A stretch of DNA of 64,000 bases from Polytrichum commune (Eukaryota; Streptophyta; Polytrichopsida; Polytrichales; Polytrichaceae), in assembly GCA_950295325.1 (NCBI GenBank), contig OX485805.1, positions 2,108,501-2,172,500 on the forward strand. The letters run 5' to 3'. A program made the translations under genes and the position numbers. Below are positions 57,201 through 64,000 of the stretch, piece by piece; the stretch's first letter is position 1, and each line of letters starts with the position of its first letter. A model generated the notes under the pieces. The model had not been told where the DNA came from and ran no database searches. It saw only the letters and a list, made by a program, of their open reading frames with translations.

Positions 57201-58411
57201 TTTGCAGAGAAGGTAATCTGGTCAGCTTGTTGTATTTTTTGCTCTTAGAAAGGGAGGGACGGAAAATTCAGGCACACATGCCCTTTTCTTTTGCCAACTT
57301 CCCTAGAGGAGACACTCTCATACAAAGTTGATACGATACTGAGCATACCAATTATGTTTCTGCAGGATTCCTGAGGTGGTGCGGGCCTTGGAATCTTTGG
57401 TGCATGCATATGGACAGGTAATCCTTCCGGGCATTTCTTAAATGCTCTGAATCCCATGCAAGCATATTTCAAGCGAATCATCTTATCTTGACCTTTTACA
57501 TCGTGTGTGAATACAGATGCTTTTTATAGACGGAGTCTTTCATGCTGATCCACACGCTGGAAATCTCCTGCTATTGCCAGATGGTCGCCTTGGACTCCTT
57601 GATTTTGGTCAAGTGAGTAGATTCCTTCCCATTTTACTTATGATCTGCTTCTTTTTTTGCATCATTTTTATGTTGCTGAAAAGAAGGTATGCATATATTG
57701 TCACTTGACATGTTTGTAGGTGAGTTGTTAGCATCGGCACCTCAACTCTATTTTTTAAAATGATTTGAGCGTGATGATTTATTGGACATTGCATGTGACC
57801 CTGATGACAGAGCAAGGTTCTAGAAGCAGATATGCGCTTAAAGCTTGCCCGCATGATTCAAGCTTTAGCGAGCAACGAAGATGCAGCAATTGCGAGAGCT
57901 TTGATCAATTTGGGATTGAGGTTTGAGGATGTAAAAGGTGGAGAGGTGTCTGAGAGTAGGTTGGCAATAATGGCCAGGATCCTATTTGACACGTGTTATG
58001 TGCAAGAGGCAACTGTTTCACCGATGTCACAAGAATCTATTTTGCGCACAACACCCCTCAAAGCTTTCAATCAGTCTGTTTGGATGGTATGTCAGCTGGA
58101 AACTAGACTCCTAACAAAAAATAAAATATGTTTCTCTTCTTGTTGCTTACGTGAGGTTTCTATTGTTTTAGTTCCAGATGATGATTGAAGTGCTACAGTG
58201 TGATTGCATCATAGACACGTTGACAAGTCATCTTGAACCTCATTAAGTGTTGAGGTTGAGGTAATCATTTTGTACTCCTTTGTTGATGCAGGTAGTCCGA
58301 GCATTAGTTATTCTCAGAGGCTTGTGTTTCGCCTTACAAATGGATTTGTCAGCAACCACAATCTGGTACCCTTATGCCAAATCTGCATTGACTTCAGCAG
58401 GCGAGCTGTGA
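51293..58411 (+). CDS. ABC1/UbiB (ADCK/AarF) family atypical kinase, 13 exons, complete, 658 aa
   Basis: Family members are atypical protein-kinase-like ATPases of mitochondria or plastids that support quinone and isoprenoid-lipid metabolism. Exons: 51293-51820, 52932-53080, 53802-53961, 54497-54712, 55663-55767, 56075-56119, 56271-56336, 56502-56600, 57148-57212, 57366-57417, 57517-57612, 57811-58086, 58292-58411 (1,977 nt, phases consistent, all GT-AG). Family motifs in order: FYVKSAQILATKA (the KxGQ position, here KSAQ, ~270-273), AAASIAQVHAGTL (Ala-rich nucleotide loop, ~345), VVIKVQH (Lys ~367), EFDFARE, VFHADPHAGNLL (catalytic loop, ~503-513) and LLDFGQ (metal-binding DFG, ~522-527). 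A stop at 51239-51241 upstream makes ATG 51293 the first in frame. The ~150 N-terminal residues are not conserved and contain one hydrophobic stretch (~130-150), so organelle targeting is likely but the true start is uncertain. Subfamily not assigned. Confidence 0.93.
51787..52931 (+). repeat. Tandem array spanning the exon 1 end and all of intron 1 of the ABC1-kinase gene
   Basis: Each unit of about 215-250 bp starts with a copy of the exon 1 tail and its donor (TTTTGGTCCGCTTAAGCAGC, TG, then GTAAG). Donor positions are 51821 (the real one), 52069, 52284 and 52527; a fifth, degenerate copy lies near 52755 without GTAAG. Each unit continues with GTCGGAGTG, TTTCCCAACTGTAAACATA, CTGAGCAGTAAAAT, GGCAGGGTTAATCTTTGCT and GTTTGCTT. 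The last unit runs into the true acceptor TTGTTCTTTCAG of exon 2. Confidence 0.88.
53152..53522. mobile_element. ~370 bp TA-MITE family copy A (most complete), in ABC1-kinase intron 2
   Basis: TA-flanked termini GAGTCATCATTTAACTC and GAGTTAGAGGATGACTC form the outer inverted repeat. Subterminal GGGAGTTGGT / ACCAACTCCCG and TGGTGCATGCTTGGAGGTAG / CTACCTCCAAGCATGCACC form inner inverted pairs. Total length is about 370 bp, and there is no coding frame. Confidence 0.87.
54115..54415. mobile_element. Single fold-back family arm, in ABC1-kinase intron 3
   Basis: Carries AATTTTTGAGGCTCATTTGA, GTTCCCCCCAATTAAGTTGC, GAGCACGTAGTCCAATTTTT and CTCAAATATAGATGTCTGAT, in the same order as the forward arms at 41620 and 47975. 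No inverse partner was seen in the intron. Confidence 0.68.
54749..55488. mobile_element. ~370 bp TA-MITE family copy G, split by a nested insertion, in ABC1-kinase intron 4
   Basis: The left half (54749-55002) starts TAGAGTATCATTTAACTCAA and runs to GTTCTTTGTTCAAAC. The right half (55370-55488) resumes CAGACCTCCACACTACCTCC and ends GAGTTAGAGGATAACTCTA. Joined, the halves reproduce the family's order. Confidence 0.85.
55003..55369. mobile_element. Nested hAT-like MITE (367 bp) inside MITE copy G
   Basis: The ends CAAAGTTGGACTGGTAT and ATACCGGTCAAACATTG are inverted repeats (14 of 17 match). The flanks GTTCAAAC (54995-55002) and GTTCAGAC (55370-55377) make an 8 bp duplication with one change, as expected of hAT elements. 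The interior repeats the words GGTAT(T/C)/GATACC, GGGTAT and ATACCC many times in both orientations, like hAT subterminal motifs. Confidence 0.78.
55991..56045. repeat. TCCCATTCCCA minisatellite in ABC1-kinase intron 5
   Basis: Five tandem copies of the 11 bp unit TCCCATTCCCA. The complementary strand is G-rich (TGGGAATGGGA). Confidence 0.95.
56783..57125. mobile_element. TA-flanked MITE family 2, copy 4, in ABC1-kinase intron 8 (~343 bp)
   Basis: The left end is CACTAAATAGTTCTATCACT and the right end CACTAATAGGACTATTAAGT, flanked by TA at 56781-56782 and 57126-57127. Subterminal GTGGGCCAC / GTGGCCCA words are repeated inside. The right end lies 20 bp from the AG acceptor of exon 9. Confidence 0.8.
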
Positions 58412-58419
58412 TGATGCCT

Positions 58420-61180
58420 AAGGAACAGGGTGTAGCTGTATTTTTGATGAGGCGACATTCTAAAGGAGGAGCTTTATAAAATCATTAATGAAAATTGCTA
58501 GAAACCAACTGGCCTTGTGCTCACGCGTTGTTCTTAAACAGTATACTCATTACATTGATTGAGGGTGAACGGGCTAGAGCAGAATTAGTCTGTGCATGGC
58601 CCTTGAGAGCTTCAATCATTGTCTAGCTGGAAGAATTTGATGTAAATTATCAAGTTTGATGGATAAATCATATCTGTCTCCTGTTGAACCATGGAAATCT
58701 GTTGAAGAAGTTGCATATGATTAATTTATAGCTACAAATGCAGTTTCATAAATCATGCTGATTACTGTTCATTTGACTCGACTATACAACTTTCACCTAA
58801 GGTAGATGCGTGTAAATCCAACATAGAAATGATTTGGACACTTATATTTGAGTGGTATGTGGTTAGGAGTGGATTTAAGAACGGACACCAAAATGGTCTC
58901 ATGTGTTTAATAGAGATTGGACTACGTACTCAAAATATGCTTACCATTCTATGGCCAATAGTCAACATGATTTGGGGGACATGTTTGATCACTTAATGAG
59001 CATGAGATTCTTCACTGTGATAATAAAGAAGATATTCATATGGGCTTGGATAAATATGAGGCAAATGGCTAATCATCTTGCACTAATTGTGTGGTTCATA
59101 TCCTACAAGAAGCAGTATACCATTGATTTCAATGTCGAAGCTTGGGGATGTTCTTTTGCATGCATGCATGTGTGTGGAGGATGATCAACTAATTATCCCA
59201 CTTAGTGAGGGTAGGCTAATAATGTGTGTGCGATATTGGTGAACATGACACTAAATTCTTTACAATCTGCCTGGATCTAGGAAGATTAGTCATCCTGGCA
59301 TTATTCATTGAGAATATTATTCATAGCATCACTATTAATTGAAGTACCGGCATTATTCATCTTGGCACTATTCATTGAAAATATTATTCATAGTAGTATT
59401 ATTCACCTAAAGAGTTGACACTATTCACAATATTCATACTATGCATATGAGCTTTAGTTTCTTCCTATAAAATGAAGATGGAGGTCCCTATCAAATGCTA
59501 AATATAGGAACAAAACTTAACCATACGGTTGAGTAATGTTATGTTGACAAGCATATGTTTGCATATAATTTTGAATGCACACATTAATTTTCTTGAAATG
59601 TATGATACTGAATGAGCATGTATGCATGAATTTATTATCACTTAATAAGCATTTTCAACCCTCAGTGATTTTGAGACTTGGCAAAATAGTGTGTGTTTCA
59701 AGGCTTAGTACCACACACACTAAATGGGATAATCAATGTTGCAAAAACTCAAGTCTAGAATGTCAAGGATCCATTGTTGACAACTTGACAATGAAATTTC
59801 ATTAGTTGAATGTTGCGGAATGTGATTTATTCCTTCCATGCAGATTAATTGTGGTGAATGCCAAAGAAGATAGGAATAATGTGGACACTTATATTTAATT
59901 GGTATGTGGTTAGGTGTGGATCTAAGAATGGACACCAAAAAGGCATCATGTATTTAAAAGGGATTGGACTACGTAAACAAAATATGCTAACCATTCTAGG
60001 GTCAATAGTCAACATGATTTGGGGACCTGTGTGACCACTTAATGAGCACGAGATTCTTCACTGTGATAATGAAGTACATTTTCATATGAGCTCCGAAGAT
60101 CATGAGGCAAATGGCTACAGACACCACTTGGATTTGCTAATCATCTTGCACTAATTGCTACGAGAAGTGAGTGGAGAGAGAAGGATTCCGAATAACATAC
60201 GTCTTAATTCCTCCATGCATGTGTGATGAACCGTTTTCCGATTCATTCTTGCTATGGATTGCGAGTTCTTTGTGGTCGCTTTGTATCGAGTATTAAAAAT
60301 CTAAAAGCTTTGGAACAACTATCGAGTCTCTGTTGATTCTTACGCTATGGCCTACAGGTTAATTACCTCTATCTATCTGTAAGTGTTGTTTGTAAATCAA
60401 CAAGAGGGGACAGGCATAATCCGAGATTTTTTAGGATTTAAGTGAGTATCATCCCAGCATGAGGCTATCATGCGTAGATGTCATCAGTTTAGCGTCGAAG
60501 AGGCGCCGTCGCCGAACATTTTGGATACAATGAGGCACAATGGGGGATTCGGAAGGACACATGGCTTGCACCTCTCCGGATTCAACCTGGTCCTCCTCCT
60601 CTTGGTACCATTCCTCATCTCCCACCATCATGGATTGATGCATGCATGGTGTTGGTCTCCTCCAGGGTTTGCAATTCATTGAAACAAACTCACATGCAAA
60701 ACCATAAAAACATCGATTGTCAGTTCAGGTGTAATTACTGCTGCTGCTGCTGCACCATCATCACAGCTCTACATCTGCATGCTACATTGGTAATTTTTGA
60801 TTTCTTGAGCACCACTAGCTGATTACCAAGAAATTAAAGAATCCACTCCTCCATGGCCATTCAACATCTGACTCGAAGTACAGCTGAAACAGATTCAAGA
60901 GCACATGAGAGAGATGATGCCAAATTGGCAGGGTTAAAGTTTACCTATGGCGGACGAACTAGGGGAAAGTAGTCACCCGGTGCTTGGATCTGGGTAACGA
61001 CGGCAGACAAGCAGCCCCGAAAGGGGAGCCGGCTCGGGAGCGTCCTCGAATCGAACGCAGTTGCATCACCGAAATACAATCGGCAGCTTTCGGTGGTCCT
61101 TGACGCTCCACCGTTAGCTCCTCCGAGTTCACCGAGCTCTTCGAGTCCTCCAAAGTCGCAATCCTCGGGTGGAGGCGGCG
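58420..61180. other. Intergenic; fold-back arms, no secure gene
   Basis: Two inverse-orientation fold-back arms lie at about 58835-59110 and 59880-60170. Both have GTGGTTAGG(A/T)GTGGAT, GACACCAAAA, GGGATTGGACTACGTA or AGATTGGACTACGTA, TTAATGAGCA(T/C)GAGATTCTT and TTCATATG. They run in the same direction. A five-fold CTG/GCT repeat is at about 60738-60753. An open frame on the minus strand (60679-60449, acidic, no domain) is unsupported. The promoter of the decarboxylase gene must lie just upstream of 61183. Confidence 0.5.
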
Positions 61181-61182
61181 GC

Positions 61183-64000
61183 ATGTCAGGAACCGCTCCT
61201 CCCCAGTATCCTGTGATCGAGTCCACAGCATGCTTGGGGCGACATCTGGCACGCAGGCTTGTGGAGATTGGATGCAGTGATGTGTTCTCGGTGCCCGGAG
61301 ATTTCAACCTCATATTGCTGGACCACTTGTTGGCGGAGCCTGGGCTCAACAACATTGGATGCTGCAATGAGATTAATGCAGGGTACGCGGCGGATGGCTA
61401 CGCAAGGTGGAAAGGTGTGGGTGCTGTTGTGGTCACATTCACAGTGGGAGGGTTAAGTGTCATCAATTCCATTGCCGGAGCTTACAGTGAGAATCTGCCG
61501 GTCATTTGCATCGTCGGAGGTCCGAACTCCAATGATTATGGCACCAACCGCATCCTGCATCACACCATTGGAATCCCGGATTTCACCCAGGAGTATCGAT
61601 GCTTCCAGACTGTGACCTGCTTCCAGGCAATGATCTCCTGGTCACTATCCACCTTTTTTCTTCTATTGTCCGTCTGTTGATTCTTCTTCCAAATTGTGAT
61701 GCCAGCAATGCCTTGTGCAGGATGTCTGATTCTTCAGTAAAGGTGTCATCGCTTATTCCTTGTGTGTTGATGATGTCAAATAGTTCTCACAAAGACAACC
61801 ATGCCTGCTTGATGCAATGGATTACCTGTTTCTCGAAACAATGAAGTGTTCAAATCCATAGGGTTACATAAAGTCAAGAAGCTGATCCTTGGATCAACCA
61901 TAGTTACTTTGCGTACATGTTGAGACATGTCTTGAAAAGTTTCTATACCCTTCTTCTCCCAAAACGCATCAGCAGCTCTCAGCGTCGTAGCTGGAACAGC
62001 AAAGTGTTTGAATCAATTTATATAGGGTTGCAGCGAGTCAAGAAAGTGAACCTTAGATAATAAATACTTACTCGTGCACTTATGATTTTGAGACATTCCT
62101 TCAAAAGGTTGTACACTAATCTTGATGGGGGAAGGATTTTCTATTCTAGCAATGCACCCAACTTACATGCGGCATGGCAGGGACTGTAATCTTTGGAACA
62201 GGCTATCATCAATTGCCTGGACGACGCTCACGAGCTGATCGATCGAGCCGTGTCAACATGCTTGTCAGAAAGCAAGCCTGTGTACATCAGTGTGAGCTGC
62301 AATCTTGCAGGAACTGTGCACCCTTCGTTCACACGCAGCACCATCCCCTACGCAATCAAAGAAACGTATTCCCCTATACCATTCTTGCAACATTCAAGAA
62401 TTTACTGGCAGACAGTCAAAAGTTAACGTAGGAGGAATTTCAAGTGAAGACATACGTACTTGAACATACTGAGACAAGGATGTTTGTGGTCATGCATAAT
62501 TGAACGTAAGTATGTTGGAAAGTAAGTATGTCTTGAATGCCAAAATGTAACATCTTCGTAACTTGAATTCCACCACCATGGGTTTGTTCTGAAAGTTATG
62601 AAGCTAAGCTGAGATATAAACGAACATAAATAAGATTCTACGAAGGAGGTTTTAAGTTTCTTACACAACGCTCGCACACGCCGAACGTCGGACGATTTGG
62701 AACTTTCGACAATTCAGAAAGCAGCCTCGAGGGTGCGAGTGCAAAAGATTTTGAGACGGCGAACGTTCTGAAACGTCCAACGTGCGGGTAAAGTGTACCT
62801 GTAGAAAGTCATGACTCACATAGGCTCACGAAGATGGAAAATCAATAAAGTTGTCACCATTTGCAAGCCGGGGTTTGTGAGGGTCATCGAACACGTTGGA
62901 CTACTGTTACAGTAACGTTGGAACTACTGTAGTCCGGACGTGGAACATTCTCGGTTGTCCAACGTTAAAGTGCACAAAAAACGGCTCCCCAACTTGCGGG
63001 AGGATCCTTGACGTTCCGAATGTTCGACATTCGCCATGTGTGATTGCTATATTAAAGTAGCTACTCAACAACACTGACAGTTCCCCAATAAGCTCAGCAT
63101 ATCAGTCGTTGATGTGCGTATACCTTCCTGATATGCATAAGTACGTATGTTTGAATGTAAGTGTGTTTCATTATGTTCCAGTAAGTTTGTTTGAATGCAA
63201 GTATGTTTCAATATGTTCAAGTAAGTATGTTTGAATGCAACTTTCTTTCTGGTCATGCATATTAGTACGTAAGTATGTTGAAAAGTAAGTAAATCTTGAA
63301 TGCCAAAATGTAACAAGTTTGTAACCTGAATTTTACCATCATGGGTTTGTTCTAGATATTATGAACCCAAGCTCAGACATATAAACAAGGATAAGGTTCC
63401 ACGAAGAAGGTTTTGAGTATCTTAGAGTAGCTATCTTTACATATGATTCAGTCTTTGATGTCCATAGGTATACATTCTTGTTTGTGATTCGAGCTCCCAT
63501 GATGGCAGGAGGAGCAACCAGGCCTCCTTGGAAGCTGCAGTTGCTGCAGCAGTGAAATTTTTAAACAACAGTGTGAAGCCAGTGCTGATCGGGGGCCCCA
63601 AGTTACGGTTAGGAAAAGCGAAAGCTGCGTTCCAAAAATTGGCGGAATCATGTGGATATGCATACGCCACTATGCCATCCGCCAAAGGTCAAGTTTCGGA
63701 GACACACCCTCGTTTCATTGGAACATATTGGGGAGCTGTCAGCTCTCCCTATTGCCTTGAAATAGTGGAGTCGTCCGATGCTTACATCTTCGCTGGACCC
63801 ATCTTCAACGACTACAGCTCCGTGGGCTACTCACTGCTGCTCAAGAAGGCACACATGATTGTAGTTAACCCTGATCGGGTCATGGTATGTGGTAAAGCGG
63901 AATTTGGTTGTGTACTTATGAAGGATTTCTTGGAGCTTCTGGCGGACAAAGTGAGCAGAAATCCAAACTCATTTGACAATTATAAGCGCATCTATGTTCC
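61183..64000 (+). CDS. Pyruvate decarboxylase, exons 1-3, truncated by the window end
   Basis: Thiamine-diphosphate enzyme that converts pyruvate to acetaldehyde in ethanolic fermentation, in the cytosol. Exons: 61183-61626, 62202-62365, 63509 to beyond 64000 (phases 0 and 2), giving about 366 of the usual ~570-600 residues. Motifs: GRHLARRLVEIGCSDVFSVP, GDFNLILLDHLLAEPGL, CCNEINAGYAADGYAR with the cofactor-activating Glu at ~63, GGPNSNDYGTNRILHHTIG with the catalytic His pair at ~126-127, the tail of exon 1 (RCFQTVTCFQ) joining AIINCLDDAHELID, then VKPVLIGGPKLRLGKA, MPSAKGQVSETHPRFIGTYW, FAGPIFNDYSSVGYSLLLKK and FGCVLMKDFL. The C-terminal thiamine-diphosphate (GDGS...NN) domain lies outside the window. 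Exon 1 ends CAG|GCAATG, a GC donor. The frame is open upstream of ATG 61183 without another ATG, so the start is fairly but not fully secure. Confidence 0.93.
62440..63475. repeat. Direct duplication in pyruvate decarboxylase intron 2
   Basis: Copy 1 starts near 62489 (GGTCATGCATAATTGAACGT) and copy 2 near 63252 (GGTCATGCATATTAGTACGT). Both continue AAGTATGTTG, TCTTGAATGCCAAAATGTAA, CATGGGTTTGTTCT, ACGAAG(G/A)AGGTTTT and, beyond the MITE in copy 1, AGTAGCTA and TCAGTC(G/T)TTGATGT. Short AAGTATGTTTGAATGC units fill 63145-63240 between them. Confidence 0.83.
62664..63051. mobile_element. Harbinger/PIF-like MITE (388 bp) with TTA target duplication, in pyruvate decarboxylase intron 2
   Basis: Flanked by TTA at 62661-62663 and 63052-63054. 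The ends are imperfect inverted repeats: CACACGCCGAACGTCGGACG near the left end pairs with GTTCGACATTCGCCATGTGT at the right, continuing into GGAAC / GTTCC. The sister duplicate has a single TTA (63422-63424) and no insert, which marks the boundaries. No coding frame. Confidence 0.8.

Noticed and set aside
60449-60679. 76-codon acidic open frame on the minus strand
   Set aside because: No domain and no convincing splice partners; an opposite-strand frame of similar length overlaps it.
61093-61182. Longer N-terminus for pyruvate decarboxylase
   Set aside because: The frame is open here but has no ATG. It would need a non-AUG start or an upstream exon, for which I see no clear evidence.

Overview
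The window is nuclear DNA of a land plant. It is AT-rich, its protein genes are interrupted by many spliceosomal introns, and its introns and intergenic DNA are packed with small transposons and tandem duplications. I rebuilt gene models by eye from conserved protein motifs, GT/AG borders and reading-phase continuity. Two things suggest a non-seed plant (fern, lycophyte or bryophyte), but only weakly: a callose synthase of the CalS11/12 (GSL1/GSL5) type that keeps 28 introns, and a MULE-related zinc-finger gene of a type I associate with such genomes. The species cannot be named from the sequence alone.

Layout. 1-9.2 kb: remains of transposons, namely a ULP1-protease-like fragment (+), a broken MULE/FAR1-like fragment (-), opposed TGTCCTTCA / TGAAGGACA repeat arrays and a ~520 bp tandem duplication. 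9.2-15.7 kb: no recognisable gene, but one intact 245 bp Mutator-type MITE with a perfect 9 bp target duplication. 15.7-32.1 kb (-): a complete 29-exon callose synthase (1,795 aa). 32.2-38.5 kb: intergenic, with a 100 bp Stowaway-like MITE and three copies of another TA-flanked MITE. 38.5-40.5 kb (-): a complete 3-exon cytochrome b5 (146 aa). 40.5-47.7 kb: intergenic, with fold-back repeat arms. 47.8-50.4 kb (-): a complete 3-exon gene for a small chloroplast-targeted membrane protein (134 aa). 51.3-58.4 kb (+): a complete 13-exon ABC1/UbiB-family atypical kinase (658 aa). 58.4-61.1 kb: intergenic with fold-back arms. 61.2 kb to the end (+): the first three exons of pyruvate decarboxylase, cut by the window edge.

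The genes are unrelated housekeeping or cell-wall genes, with no sign of a cluster or operon. The noteworthy material is in the non-coding DNA. One ~370 bp MITE family has seven copies, all inside introns of two genes. Intron 1 of the kinase gene is a tandem array in which each unit carries a copy of the upstream exon's 3' end plus its splice donor. Introns of two other genes are also made of tandem repeats. A 388 bp MITE in the decarboxylase gene has its empty site preserved in a neighbouring duplicate. The callose synthase has 21 of its 28 introns in the first 37% of the coding sequence, a strong 3' bias in intron absence.
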